Assembly (NCBI GenBank): GCA_023248635.1
Contig: JAHFED010000048.1
Location: 1 to 50,096 of the forward strand
DNA from: Myxococcales bacterium
Lineage (GTDB): Bacteria; Myxococcota; UBA727; VGSZ01
Reading direction: 5' to 3'
DNA: 50,096 bases
How positions within the stretch are numbered: the stretch's first letter is position 1; every line of letters starts with the position of its first letter. The notes under the pieces are model-generated. The model did no database searches. It was not told the DNA's origin and saw only the letters and a program-made list of their open reading frames with translations. This document shows, one piece after another, positions 18,773-27,483 of this stretch. Made by a program: the position numbers and the translations under genes.

Positions 18773-20248
18773 ATGATCAAGTGTCCGAATTGTGGCCGCG
18801 ACAACGCCGTCAACTTCAATTTCTGCCTGGACTGCGGCTACGACTTGAAGGCGTACCGCGAGGCTTTCCCCGACGGGCTCCCCGCCGCGCCGCCCCCGCC
18901 GCCCCCCGCGGTGACGTCGACGTCGATGCCGGCCATGCCCGCTGCGTCGCTGGAGTCCTACGCGCCGTCGGCGCCCTTGCCGCCGGCCCCCATCGCGCTG
19001 CCGCAGTCTCTGACCCCCGCGGCGACCCAATCCCCCCTGCCGCCACCGCCGCGCCAACCCACGCGCCCCCAGGCCATCCTGCCGCCAGAGCCGGGGCCGC
19101 CCTCGTTCCCGCCGCTGCCGCACACCCAGCCTCTGATCCACGCTCCGCCCCAACCGGCGCCCTTGCCGCGGACCCTGACGCCGCCGGCAGCCCTGCCGCC
19201 GCTGCCGCCGCTGGCGAGGTCGCAGGCGCCCGCCGACGCCTTTGGTCCGCCTGCGCTCTCGATGCCGCCGACGCCAGCCCTGGTGATGCCTGCGCCGCCC
19301 ATGGCCGCTCCCTTGCCCCCGCAGCCCGTCGCTGCTCCGATGCCTGTGACCGCGCCTTCGGCCCCGCTCCCCGTCGCTCCGCCTCTCGCGCCCCCGGCCC
19401 CACCCCTGGCGGCCCCACCCCAGGCGGCCCCCGCTGCCAACGCGTGCCCATCGTGCGGCTACGGCAACGCCCCCACCGTCAAATTCTGCGGCAACTGTGG
19501 CAAGCGCCTCGACGTCGCTGGCGCCCCAGGGGCGGTCGAAGCGGGTGGCGCCCAACGCACCATGTTCATGCACGCGGCCGATCTCGCAGCGCCTCCCAAA
19601 GAGAAGCTGTGCAAGCTCATCACCATCGATCAGGCCGGACGCGAAGGGATGACCTTCACGATCAAGTCTGGCGAGACCTTGTGCGGCCGCGTCAATGGCG
19701 TGATCTTGTTCTTCGATGATCCCTTTGTTTCACCAACGCATTGCAAGTTTAGCTTTCTGCAGGGAAAGCTGAAAGTCATCGATCAGGGCTCGCTCAATGG
19801 GGTGTACCTCCGCGTCAAGCAAGAGCAGCGTGTCGTCGACGGCGACCTCTTGCGCGTCGGGCGCCAGCTCTTTCGCTACGAATCACTCGAGAAGGCGGCA
19901 TTTCAAGTCAAGAAAATCCCCGGCGACGACAGCCGCATTTGGGGTTCACCCAATGCTGCATCGTTCGGACGTCTGGTGCAGATTTTGGAAGACGGTCGCA
20001 CTGGCGAAATTCGATTGCTGTCGGGGGAGCGTTGCCAGCTTGGACGCGAAAACGGCGACATCGTGATGCCGACCGATGGCTTCATCTCGGGGCGTCATTG
20101 CGTGTTCACGCAGCAAAATGGCGAGACGATGCTGACCGATCTTGGATCGTCCAACGGGACCTACGTGCGCGTGCGGATCGAAGCCGACGTCGGCCACGGC
20201 GACTTCGTCCTCGTTGGCAACCAGATGCTGCGCATCGAAATCGTCTGA
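18773..20248 (+). CDS. Double zinc-ribbon, double FHA domain protein
   Basis: 491-residue cytosolic protein. A zinc ribbon starts the protein (Cys4, 7, 18, 21). A Pro/Ala linker of about 190 residues follows, then a second zinc ribbon (Cys225, 228, 239, 242) and two FHA domains. The first FHA carries GR, SPTHC and GSLNGVYLRV; the second carries GREN, SGRHC and GSSNGTYVRV. FHA domains bind phosphothreonine, and both here keep the core Gly-Arg, Ser-x-x-His and Asn-Gly residues, though the first is more divergent. It probably reads Ser/Thr kinase signals. The ATG is at the first cysteine module. No kinase gene is in the window. Confidence 0.92.
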   Translation: MIKCPNCGRDNAVNFNFCLDCGYDLKAYREAFPDGLPAAPPPPPPAVTSTSMPAMPAASLESYAPSAPLPPAPIALPQSLTPAATQSPLPPPPRQPTRPQAILPPEPGPPSFPPLPHTQPLIHAPPQPAPLPRTLTPPAALPPLPPLARSQAPADAFGPPALSMPPTPALVMPAPPMAAPLPPQPVAAPMPVTAPSAPLPVAPPLAPPAPPLAAPPQAAPAANACPSCGYGNAPTVKFCGNCGKRLDVAGAPGAVEAGGAQRTMFMHAADLAAPPKEKLCKLITIDQAGREGMTFTIKSGETLCGRVNGVILFFDDPFVSPTHCKFSFLQGKLKVIDQGSLNGVYLRVKQEQRVVDGDLLRVGRQLFRYESLEKAAFQVKKIPGDDSRIWGSPNAASFGRLVQILEDGRTGEIRLLSGERCQLGRENGDIVMPTDGFISGRHCVFTQQNGETMLTDLGSSNGTYVRVRIEADVGHGDFVLVGNQMLRIEIV

Positions 20249-20318
20249 CCTCATCCCCGATCTCGCTGAACTTCGACCGCGGACCGGTCTCGTTCATCTC
20301 CCTCGGGGATGCTCTTCT

Positions 20319-20377
20319 GGGAGGTCTGATGCAGACCTCCCCCCGCGCCGGCGGAGCCGGACGCGGGGCCCCCCACC
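20319..20377. repeat. Family C two-hairpin element
   Basis: Hairpin 1: GGGAGGTCTG / CAGACCTCCC, loop ATG (20319-20341). Hairpin 2: CCCCGCG with CCGGC inside, closed by GCCGG and CGCGGGG (20341-20368). It is followed by GGGGCCCCCCACC. It lies between the convergent FHA and lipoprotein genes. Confidence 0.75.
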
Positions 20378-20465
20378 AACTCCGCGTTCCGCCGGCGCGC
20401 TTCACGCGCATCATCCCGCGTCTTTCCCATCTCGGAACGCGGTCGAACATCAAGCGGACGCGGGA

Positions 20466-21257
20466 TCAGAGCGTTTGGGGAGCATCGAGCAGCGGTGGCA
20501 GATCGCTGGGATCTCGGGAGGGCCCCACCGGAGGCGGCGTCTTCGTCGTCGCCGGCGGCGGCCCCTTTCCGATCCCCGCGCGGATGTCGGTGGCGTGTTG
20601 TTTCAACGCCTGCGCGAAGAGGTCCGACCAGCGTTTCTCCTCCGAGCCGGCGACCAGATACTGCGAGCCCGACTGCACGAGGTTGAGCGCCAGGCCGCCC
20701 AGCAGAGCGCCGATGAAGACGGCCCCCGTGAGAAAGCTCGGCGAAAAGACGAAGAAAATGCTCGAGATGCCGGCGGTGACGTCGAGAATGGTCCCGCCGA
20801 TGCCGAGGCCGGTGATGGCGGCGTATTCGAGCGCGTCGTCGATGTTGCCGGTCATGGGCGCTGACCGCACCACCGATCCATCGGGCAAGGTCGAGATCAG
20901 CGTGATCGTCATTTCTTTCCACGTGCCGATCTGGATCACCGACGGACCCGCCAAATCGAAGGACACCACGGTGTGCGCCGTCGGGGCGTTGTCGTCGGTC
21001 GAGAGCAGCGTGTTCAACGACGTCGCCGTGTGATTGGCCACCTCGCGCTGCCAGGTGCGCGACGGCGACAAGGGCATGCCGGGCTCGCGGATCTGAACTT
21101 CCTCGCCGTCGAAACGCACCCCGGGCAATCCCGCGCGACCATCAGCGCCCAGCGGGTTCGAGGGCCGCGTCGGCTTGATGATGGTCGAGCAGCCCGAGCC
21201 AACAACCACCAGCGCAACGATGACGAGGAGGCGCGACGACGACATGGGCCGGAACAT
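20466..21257 (-). CDS. Lipoprotein with glycine-rich hydrophobic segments
   Basis: 263-residue predicted lipoprotein, family not recognised. Lipobox GSGC after a Val-rich signal peptide. The mature protein starts with a Pro/Arg-rich stretch, then a conserved-looking beta-rich part (SVIQIGTWKEMTITLISTLPDG). Next are two hydrophobic Gly-rich segments (AAITGLGIGGTILDVTAGISSIFF and FIGALLGGLALNLV), and a polar Pro-rich tail. The start is the ATG at 21257 with GGGAG three bases before it, or the ATG at 21245. Only 33 bases separate it from the divergent J-domain gene. Confidence 0.75.
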   Translation of the reverse strand: MFRPMSSSRLLVIVALVVVGSGCSTIIKPTRPSNPLGADGRAGLPGVRFDGEEVQIREPGMPLSPSRTWQREVANHTATSLNTLLSTDDNAPTAHTVVSFDLAGPSVIQIGTWKEMTITLISTLPDGSVVRSAPMTGNIDDALEYAAITGLGIGGTILDVTAGISSIFFVFSPSFLTGAVFIGALLGGLALNLVQSGSQYLVAGSEEKRWSDLFAQALKQHATDIRAGIGKGPPPATTKTPPPVGPSRDPSDLPPLLDAPQTL

Positions 21258-21290
21258 ACTCTCCCGGCCACGGACTGCTAAGAACAAGCC

Positions 21291-21668
21291 ATGAGCGTGA
21301 TGGACCGCCTGGGTCAGGTCGTGAAGTCCGAATGGAACGCGCGCTTTCGCCGCGACGACGACAAGCCCGGCAAAGCAGACCTCGACGCCGCAGCCCACCC
21401 CAGTACCGCGCCCGGTCCCGCCCGCCCCCCCGGCCGCGGACCCACCGTCTCCGACGTCGACGGCGCCCTGCGCGTGCTCGAGCTTGGGGGCAGCCCGACC
21501 CTCCAAGAGGTGAGGGTGCGCCACCGCGATTTGGCGCGCCGCTACCACCCAAAGACCCTGTCCGAAAAGCCCGACGAAGCCCACGCCGCCCACGTGGTGC
21601 TCGAGGCCCTGACCGACGCGCTCGAGCTGCTCGAAGAGCACCTCTTGCCCCTGCCACCCACGTCTTGA
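21291..21668 (+). CDS. Small J-domain-like protein with HPK
   Basis: 125-residue protein with a J-like domain at the C-terminal half: ALRVLELGGSPTLQEVRVRHRDLARRYHPKTLSEKPDE, then helices III and IV. The catalytic HPD tripeptide, needed to stimulate DnaK ATPase, reads HPK here. The N-terminal 50 residues are charged then Pro/Ala/Gly-rich. It may be a scaffold rather than a co-chaperone. TGCTAAG at 21276-21282, eight bases before the ATG, could be a -10 element of a nearly leaderless message, since no ribosome binding site is visible. The neighbours are a divergent lipoprotein and an outer-membrane barrel candidate. Confidence 0.78.
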   Translation: MSVMDRLGQVVKSEWNARFRRDDDKPGKADLDAAAHPSTAPGPARPPGRGPTVSDVDGALRVLELGGSPTLQEVRVRHRDLARRYHPKTLSEKPDEAHAAHVVLEALTDALELLEEHLLPLPPTS

Positions 21669-21735
21669 CCACGATGTCTCGGGTTTCTTCGCTCTCCGCT
21701 TCGGCTATCGATTCGCGGCTGTCGAGCTCGGCAAG

Positions 21736-22770
21736 ATGTTGAACGCCGTCGTCGTCGTCGGCGTCCTGGTGGCGGCCGTCGAGGGTGCAGATGCGCCGGC
21801 TTCCTGGGCCCTCGAGCTTCAACCCCAGGTGGCCCTGTGGGTGGAGGAAGACACCAACCCCAAGCGCTTGCCCGAGGGGCCCGATGCCAAGCTGGCGCCC
21901 GACGGCCTGCTGCGCTTTGCCGCCAGCGTCGGCGTCGACGGCCACGCGCCTGGCAAGGTGTTGCGCCTCGATGCTGCGGTGGGCGGCAAGCTCTTCTTGG
22001 CGTCGAGCACCGAGCGCATGGTGGTCGCCCAGACGCGCGCGGTGGCTGCGGCTTCCCTCGCTCGGAGCTGGACCTTGGCCTCCACGGCCAGCGCGAAGCT
22101 GCGGGGACAGGTGTCGGGAGAGCGCAGCTACGGCTCCTTCCGCGGCGACGTCGTTGTCGAGGACGGGTTGGTGCCAGGGCTCGCCCTGCGCGGTGGGCTC
22201 GAAGGCGCCTCTTTCTTGGCCTTCGACAACGCCCTCTTTTCCTTTGCCGGGGGCGGAGCGGTGCTGGGAGCAAGGGCCAGCCACGACAAAGAGCGGGCGG
22301 ACCTCGTCGTCGATGTCGGCGTTCGGGGCTTCCCCTTTGCTCCTCCGTTGGGCGCCCAGCGTCGACTCGATGTGCCCCTGGTCGCGGGTCTCAGCTTCAG
22401 CAGCGCGCGCAGCCTCTATTTGCAGGCCGGCTACACCTTGGTGCGCAACGGGAGCAACGTCGACGGCGAGGGCTACACCCGCCACCGCGTGCAAATCACG
22501 GCCGGTGTGCGTCTGCCCGCGCTGGTCACCGCGACGACGCAGTTGGCGCTGCAGCTCACTGCCTACGACGACGGCATTTCGGCTGCGCAGTCTTATTTCG
22601 TCGCCGACGACGACGAGACCCAGAATCTGGCCGAGATCGCCGTGCAGCGTCCCTTGTTTGGCGGGCTCAGCGTCGAAGGACGACTCGGCTTTTTGAGCAA
22701 CGAGCTGTCCAACGAGAGCGCCCGCTTCACCCGCGCCACCGCGGCCCTCGGGCTGCGCGCCGATCTCTGA
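21736..22770 (+). CDS. Predicted outer-membrane beta-barrel protein
   Basis: 344-residue exported protein of unknown family. Signal peptide about 1-18 (NAVVVVGVLVAAVEGADA). The rest is alternating polar/hydrophobic strands with aromatic ends (LYLQAGYTLVRNGSNVDGEGYTRHRVQI, LALQLTAYDDGISAAQ, LSVEGRLGFLSNELS, ALGLRADL), a pattern of outer-membrane barrels. The EEDTNPKRLPEGPD segment near the N-terminus resembles the start of known 'outer membrane beta-barrel' entries that sense or form channels, but no specific family is claimed. It ends directly against the stop of the convergent transpeptidase gene. Confidence 0.72.
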   Translation: MLNAVVVVGVLVAAVEGADAPASWALELQPQVALWVEEDTNPKRLPEGPDAKLAPDGLLRFAASVGVDGHAPGKVLRLDAAVGGKLFLASSTERMVVAQTRAVAAASLARSWTLASTASAKLRGQVSGERSYGSFRGDVVVEDGLVPGLALRGGLEGASFLAFDNALFSFAGGGAVLGARASHDKERADLVVDVGVRGFPFAPPLGAQRRLDVPLVAGLSFSSARSLYLQAGYTLVRNGSNVDGEGYTRHRVQITAGVRLPALVTATTQLALQLTAYDDGISAAQSYFVADDDETQNLAEIAVQRPLFGGLSVEGRLGFLSNELSNESARFTRATAALGLRADL

Positions 22771-24015
22771 TCAGCGGGCTGCGACGCGCGAGCTGGGCTG
22801 CAGCGGTCCATGGTTGCGCAGGGCGAGGCGCAGGGACTCTTTGGCCAACCAGGGCGCCTTGATGTGCCATCTCGACGTGTTGACGACGACGGCGGCGACG
22901 ATGAGCTCGGGTGCGTCGGCCGGTGCAAAGCCGATGAACCACGAGGTGTCCAGGCCGGTCTTGTAGTCGGTCAGCGAGCCCGTCTTGCCGGCCGCGCTCA
23001 CCGGCAGCAGGGGCCGCGCGGAGAAGGCCTTGTGACCGGTTCCGTGGGCCACGGTCTCGCCCATCATGCGGCGCAACACGCTGGCGTTTTTCGCCGAGAT
23101 GACGCGCACGGGTGCGGTGACGTCGTCGCCGCCGGCGAAGTCCCGGGCCTGCACCAAGACGCCGTCGTTGGCGACGATGCCGGCGATGGTGGCTCCTTGC
23201 AGGGCGGAGAGCTGTACGTCGCCGAAGCCGGCGGCGGCCTCGGCGAATTCAAAGGGTGCGCTCGGGATGTTCGCCGTCGACGCCACCTCGCTGCGCAGGG
23301 CGCTGGTGGTGCGCCCAAATCCCCAGCGCTCGGCATGGCTGCGCAGGAGCGCGGGGGTCAGGTGTTTTTGCGCGAGCTTGGCGACGGCGACGTTGGCCGA
23401 CAGGGGAACGACGTCGTCGAAGCGCAAACAGGTGTGGTCGCGCCGGGCGTCGTCGTCGAGGTTTTGCTGCTGCATGCGGGTCTTGCCGCCGTGGAAGCAC
23501 ACGCGCTCCGAGGGGTCGACCCCCTGCTCGAGCAAAGCCGATGACGTCACGATCTTGAAGACGCTGGCCGCGGGGGCCATGGGGCGGGTGGCCAGTCCGT
23601 CAGCGCGGCCCCGGGTGGAGTGCTCGGCGACGGCGAGGATGCGACCGCTGTGGGCCTCCAGAACGACGACGGCGGAGAAGGGTGTTTGGCCGTCGCGCAG
23701 GAGTCGGGAGATTTGGGCCTGCAGCTCTTGGTCGCGGGTGCTGCGCCGGGGGGCGAGGTCCGCGACGACGCCCGGTGCGGCCGCGGCAACACCGGGCGCT
23801 GTCGGGGCCGCCACCACGGGCTCGGCCACCGCAAGGGGAGCCGGAGTGCGGGCTGGAGCCGGCAGGACGGCGTCGACGAAGACCGCCACCGCCAGCCCGA
23901 CCACCAGGGGCAGGCCGAGGCGGGCGTACTTTCGGGCCTGGGCAGCGGGGGAGGGACCGCCCACGGAGAAGCGGTGGAGCCTCAGGGAGGAGAAGGGGGC
24001 GCGACGGCTCTGCAC
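22771..24015 (-). CDS. Penicillin-binding transpeptidase
   Basis: 414-residue membrane-anchored transpeptidase domain protein. One N-terminal membrane helix (about 33-50) is followed by a Pro/Ala linker. The three active-site motifs are SVFK (Ser151), SAN (206-208) and KTGS (344-347). There is no glycosyltransferase or PBP dimerisation domain, so it is a bare transpeptidase like some class B-related or sporulation-type enzymes, acting on peptidoglycan in the periplasm. The segment GRILAVAEHS resembles the FtsI/PBP2 pre-Ser region. The start is GTG with GGAG close upstream. It could also be a beta-lactam-resistant variant; that cannot be judged here. Confidence 0.9.
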   Translation of the reverse strand: MQSRRAPFSSLRLHRFSVGGPSPAAQARKYARLGLPLVVGLAVAVFVDAVLPAPARTPAPLAVAEPVVAAPTAPGVAAAAPGVVADLAPRRSTRDQELQAQISRLLRDGQTPFSAVVVLEAHSGRILAVAEHSTRGRADGLATRPMAPAASVFKIVTSSALLEQGVDPSERVCFHGGKTRMQQQNLDDDARRDHTCLRFDDVVPLSANVAVAKLAQKHLTPALLRSHAERWGFGRTTSALRSEVASTANIPSAPFEFAEAAAGFGDVQLSALQGATIAGIVANDGVLVQARDFAGGDDVTAPVRVISAKNASVLRRMMGETVAHGTGHKAFSARPLLPVSAAGKTGSLTDYKTGLDTSWFIGFAPADAPELIVAAVVVNTSRWHIKAPWLAKESLRLALRNHGPLQPSSRVAAR

Positions 24016-24069
24016 GGCTCCAAGGTGCGAGCTGCCCCAGGCGAAAGCAAGAAAACAGCTCTATAGCAG

Positions 24070-24178
24070 CCTTCTGAAAAACGAAGTTTTGAGGCAGACG
24101 CGTCCTTGGGAGGGATTGTGTTTCAAGGGGGCTGCGCCCCCTCCCGTCGTCGAGCACGTCGCCGACGGGGCCCTCCCC
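24070..24178. repeat. Family C two-hairpin element with A/T-rich hairpin upstream
   Basis: Begins with GAAAAACGAAGTTTTGAGGC, a small hairpin block also found (opposite strand) near 11849-11863. It is followed by GGGGGC-TGC-GCCCCC (24127-24141), then CCCGTCG / CGACGGG (24143-24149, 24163-24169), then GGGGCCCTCCCC. It lies between the divergent transpeptidase and zinc-ribbon genes. Confidence 0.7.
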
Positions 24179-24242
24179 ATCCGTGGTCGCTCCGCTCCCG
24201 AAGACGCAGATTCAACTGATCTCTGGATTAGTCTGGGGGGCA

Positions 24243-24863
24243 ATGATCTCCACCGACGAGCCCGTTTCCCCCTCGCCAACGTCGTCGACGGCGTTGCCGC
24301 ATCTTGATCTGGCACCGCCGTCGCCGGAGGAGCGCAGCCCCGTCGGCGTCGTGCTGCGACCCTCGCGCCTCGAGCAGGGTCTGCACACGCGCACTTGTCC
24401 CCAGTGCGGCCTCAACCCCGCCGGCGCACCCGTGAAACGAACCTTCCAATGGGTGCCGCCATGGGTGTACTTTGGGTTGCTGCTGAATATCGTGATATTG
24501 ATGATTCTATATTACGCGGGTCGGCGCATCGTGAAAGGGGAGCTGCCCCTGTGCTCGGACTGCGATGTCGCCGATCGCAGGGGTCGCAGGCTTCGATCGT
24601 TCTCGGTGGCGGGCATCTTTTTGGGCCCCCTGGTGTTTGCCGGCCTGGGCGGCGTGACCCTTGGCTCCGAGGCGGCGGCAGCGGGAGCGCTCATCGGTTT
24701 GGTGTCGGGCATCGTTGGCATCGTGGCCAGCCACCGACGCACCCGCTTCGACGTCATCGGCGTGAAGCACATCGATCGCAAGCGCGACACCATGACTCTG
24801 ACGGCCTCGCCTACCTTTGGGCGTGTGCTCGCGGCGGAGGCGCCTGACGCCCTCCTCGGCTGA
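24243..24863 (+). CDS. Zinc-ribbon membrane protein of unknown function
   Basis: 206-residue protein. A Pro/Ser-rich start is followed by a split zinc ribbon (CPQCG near 55-60, then CSDCD near 103-107) with a hydrophobic helix between the halves (VPPWVYFGLLLNIVILMILYY). Two further membrane segments follow (FSVAGIFLGPLVFAGLGGV and AGALIGLVSGIVGIVA), then a basic C-terminal domain ending DVIGVKHIDRKRDTMTL. I chose the ATG at 24243; the upstream part of the frame overlaps a repeat. The first helix is encoded by unusually AT-rich codons. It is upstream of and in the same direction as galU, 35 bases away. Function is unknown. Confidence 0.8.
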   Translation: MISTDEPVSPSPTSSTALPHLDLAPPSPEERSPVGVVLRPSRLEQGLHTRTCPQCGLNPAGAPVKRTFQWVPPWVYFGLLLNIVILMILYYAGRRIVKGELPLCSDCDVADRRGRRLRSFSVAGIFLGPLVFAGLGGVTLGSEAAAAGALIGLVSGIVGIVASHRRTRFDVIGVKHIDRKRDTMTLTASPTFGRVLAAEAPDALLG

Positions 24864-24898
24864 CGTGGTACCAGGCTGCCCCCCATCCAGGAGCCGGC

Positions 24899-25792
24899 AT
24901 GCCCCCATCTGTAAAGTTCGCCGTCATCCCCGTCGCCGGCCTCGGCACCCGCTTCTTGCCGGCCACCAAGGCTGTCCCGAAGGAGATGCTACCCATCGTC
25001 GACAAGCCCACTCTTCAATACATTGTAGAGGAGGCGTTTTCGGCGGGAATTGAGCATATTGTTCTCATCCAGGGCCGCTACAAAGGCTGCATCGAAGATC
25101 ATTTCGACACCAGCTACGAGCTTGAAGACACGCTGGAGAAGAGGAACAAAACCGCCGACCTCGAGATGGTGCGCAAGATCGCGCGCCTGGGGCCCATCAC
25201 CTCCATCCGGCAGAAGGCCCCGCTCGGTCTGGGGCACGCGGTGCTCTGCGCCCGCCCCATCATCGGCGACGCTCCCTTCGCGGTCTTGCTGGGCGACGAC
25301 CTCTACCGCACCGAGGCCAACAAGCGCTCGGGCATCGGCCAGCTCATCGACGCCTTCGAGGCCACGGGCAAAGGCCAGATCGCCCTCATGCAGGTGCCCC
25401 TCAGCGAGATCCACAAGTACGGCGCCGCCGAAGGCAAGGTCGACGATAAGAACGAGCGCCTTTTTCACATCAGCGACCTCGTCGAGAAACCACCCAAGGG
25501 CACCGAGAAGACCGACCGCGCCGTCGTCGGCCGCTACGTGCTTCCGCCGCGGGTGTGGGGCCTGCTCGAGGCCACCAAGGTCGGCAAAGGGGGCGAAATC
25601 CAGCTCACCGACGCTCTCGATGCGCTGCAGAAAGAGCAGGGGCTCATGGGCGTCACCGTCGACGGCAAAAGGGTCGACGCCGGCGACAAGCTGGGCTTTC
25701 TCGAGGCCAACTTGCGTGAAGCGCTCTCCCGCACCGACCTTAAGAGCGGCACCGTCACGCTGATGCAGGAGCTGCTCGCCGAGCTAAAGTGA
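24899..25792 (+). CDS. galU: UTP-glucose-1-phosphate uridylyltransferase
   Basis: 297-residue GalU, making UDP-glucose from UTP and glucose-1-phosphate for envelope polysaccharides. The nucleotide-binding signature GLGTRFLPATKAVPKEMLP is near the start. VLIQGRYKGCIEDHFD, LGLGHAVLCA, LGDDLY and the late DAGDKLGFLEAN motif are all present. The length is normal. AGGAG lies five bases before the ATG. A strong terminator follows. UDP-glucose made here could feed the surface polysaccharides that acyltransferase 3 enzymes decorate. Confidence 0.97.
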   Translation: MPPSVKFAVIPVAGLGTRFLPATKAVPKEMLPIVDKPTLQYIVEEAFSAGIEHIVLIQGRYKGCIEDHFDTSYELEDTLEKRNKTADLEMVRKIARLGPITSIRQKAPLGLGHAVLCARPIIGDAPFAVLLGDDLYRTEANKRSGIGQLIDAFEATGKGQIALMQVPLSEIHKYGAAEGKVDDKNERLFHISDLVEKPPKGTEKTDRAVVGRYVLPPRVWGLLEATKVGKGGEIQLTDALDALQKEQGLMGVTVDGKRVDAGDKLGFLEANLREALSRTDLKSGTVTLMQELLAELK

Positions 25793-25813
25793 TGCGAAAT
25801 GCTGTGCGATAGA

Positions 25814-25842
25814 AAATGGCGCCGTCGGGCGCCATTTCTTTT
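25814..25842. terminator. Bidirectional intrinsic terminator after galU and mtnD
   Basis: Perfect ten-base stem AAATGGCGCC / GGCGCCATTT with loop GTCG, followed by CTTTT on the plus strand. It lies between the convergent galU and acireductone dioxygenase genes. Confidence 0.92.
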
Positions 25843-25859
25843 GGGTTCTCGACGAGCAG

Positions 25860-26315
25860 TCACCCCGGCGGCGGGTTTTCACGATACACAGGAACCCAGC
25901 CGGCGACGTCCTTGAACAAGCGCACGCAGTGGATGCGGCACATCTCGGTGAGCTCGAAGCGGTGGTGCTTGCCCTTGGGCACCACGATGAGGTCGCCGGC
26001 TTCGACCACGATGCGCATCCATCGCTCGTCGTTGGCTCGGATGTCGAAGACGCCTTCGCCGTCGAGGAGAAAGCGGACTTCGTCGTCTTCGTGCAGGTGT
26101 TCGTCGTCGAACTTTTTCAGCACCCCGGGCAGGTTCGGGGTCTCTTTGCTGAGCTTCACTTCGTCCTGGGTGCTGTAGCCGCGCTTGTGCGAGAGCTCGT
26201 CGAGCACGGGCTGAAACACTGCTTTTTCGAGGCCGAGGTGGCGGTAGTGCACACCGTGCTGCTCAAGGTCGTGGGCGCTGAGGGGCTCGTGGGTGCTTCG
26301 GTAGTGGGCTCGCAT
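25860..26315 (-). CDS. mtnD: Acireductone dioxygenase
   Basis: 151-residue cupin of the ARD family, which cleaves acireductone to the methionine precursor 2-keto-4-methylthiobutyrate (iron form) in the methionine salvage pathway. The metal ligands are visible: EHLHEDDEVRFLLDGEGVFD gives His, His and Glu; GKHHRF gives the last His. It is shorter than typical ARD (about 180 residues). The start is the ATG at 26315; no strong ribosome binding site is seen. The salvage partner mtnB lies 500 bases away on the same strand, with a lipoprotein gene of opposite direction between them. Confidence 0.92.
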   Translation of the reverse strand: MRAHYRSTHEPLSAHDLEQHGVHYRHLGLEKAVFQPVLDELSHKRGYSTQDEVKLSKETPNLPGVLKKFDDEHLHEDDEVRFLLDGEGVFDIRANDERWMRIVVEAGDLIVVPKGKHHRFELTEMCRIHCVRLFKDVAGWVPVYRENPPPG

Positions 26316-26360
26316 GAAAGCAGGGTAGCGCGTGGGCTCGGGGCCTTCTAGCGTTTGGGC

Positions 26361-26822
26361 ATGCGCTTTTCGCTCGTCGCCCTCCCTGTCCTCTGGCTGG
26401 CTGGTTGTGGGGGCGTCGACTTCGCCGCCGACGTCGACGGACACCTGTTTGGACGCGCTGGATCCATCCTCACCAAGAGCGCCCAGGTCGTCGTCGACTT
26501 CTCCGCCGCCGGTGTCGTCACCCTGAACGCCGAGGCCAAAGACGGCGACACCGTCACCGACTCCGCCGACGCCTCCTGCGATCGCCTGGCGCCGGAGCAG
26601 GGCCTCTTCGAGACGCGCTTGCCCGCCGACCACTGTGTCTTCGACTTCGTGGTGACCAGCAGCGACGAAGAGCTGCCCGAGACGCCCACCGAGTTGGTGA
26701 TCGGCTTCAAGAACGTCGACGACGCCGACGGCAGCATCGAGATCGATCCTTCGCTGGAGTTCGAGCTGCCCGACCCCTTCTCCTTCGCCGATACCTATTC
26801 GCGCCTGCAGCGGGTGGATTGA
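26361..26822 (+). CDS. Small lipoprotein of unknown function
   Basis: 153-residue predicted lipoprotein: signal peptide MRFSLVALPVLWLAGC with Cys16 lipidated, then an acidic beta-rich domain (VDFSAAGVVTLNAEAKDGDTV ... CVFDFVVTSSDEELPE). No family was recognised. The ATG at 26361 replaces an upstream TTG because the signal peptide begins there. It is divergent from mtnD by 45 bases and convergent with mtnB, one base apart. It interrupts what would otherwise be an mtnB-mtnD pair. Confidence 0.75.
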   Translation: MRFSLVALPVLWLAGCGGVDFAADVDGHLFGRAGSILTKSAQVVVDFSAAGVVTLNAEAKDGDTVTDSADASCDRLAPEQGLFETRLPADHCVFDFVVTSSDEELPETPTELVIGFKNVDDADGSIEIDPSLEFELPDPFSFADTYSRLQRVD

Positions 26823-26823
26823 G

Positions 26824-27483
26824 TCAGAGGGGGATCTTGAGCCGCGCGAACTCGATCCATTGGGCGAAGAGCTCGTCGTAGCACTCGGCATGGCGCTTCG
26901 CGGCGAGCCAGTCGTCGCCCCAGACGTACATGCCGTGGCGTTTGACGACGACGGCGTGGACTCCGGGATTTTTCTCGATGGCAGCGCGCAGCGAGTCCGC
27001 CAGGTCGCATTCGTGGGCGGTGTTGTCGATGACGGGCACCTGGTGCAGGTCGGCGAAGCCCACGCCCTGCAAGCCTTTGAGCATCTCGAGCCGGGTCAGC
27101 GCGATGTGGGCAGCGCCCATGTGCTCGGCGAGAGCGGCGGCGACGACGGCATGGCGGCTGTGGCTGTGAATGACCGCAAACGCAGCGCGCTGCTTCATGG
27201 CCTCGAGGAAGAGCGGGCGACATTGGGATACAGTGAATCCGTGATCAGCGGGAGGGCCGGAGATGACCATGCCGTCGAGATCCAATTCATAGATCCATTC
27301 GGGCTGTATCATTTCTTTCTGCAACCCTGAGGGCGCCATATATACATGATTGCCGACCCGAATGGAGATGCCCCCGCCCGTGCCCGAGACCCATCCCTGT
27401 TCGTAGAAGCGCTTGCACAGGCTCACGATGACGCGGCGGGCGTCGTCGGCGGTCTTCACAGCTTCGGCGCGCAGCTCGCTCAT
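26824..27483 (-). CDS. mtnB: Methylthioribulose-1-phosphate dehydratase
   Basis: 219-residue class II aldolase-fold dehydratase of methionine salvage, removing water from 5-methylthioribulose-1-phosphate. It matches the MtnB/APIP line closely: GTGGGIS, MAPSGLQKE, QPEWIYELD, the zinc ligands in IHSHSRHAV, and the late KRHGMYVWGDDW.AAKRHAECYD motif. The ATG overlaps the stop of the molybdenum hydroxylase FAD subunit gene as ATGA, so it is at the 3' end of that operon. The residues near NHVYM are encoded by AT-rich codons unlike their surroundings. Confidence 0.94.
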   Translation of the reverse strand: MSELRAEAVKTADDARRVIVSLCKRFYEQGWVSGTGGGISIRVGNHVYMAPSGLQKEMIQPEWIYELDLDGMVISGPPADHGFTVSQCRPLFLEAMKQRAAFAVIHSHSRHAVVAAALAEHMGAAHIALTRLEMLKGLQGVGFADLHQVPVIDNTAHECDLADSLRAAIEKNPGVHAVVVKRHGMYVWGDDWLAAKRHAECYDELFAQWIEFARLKIPL

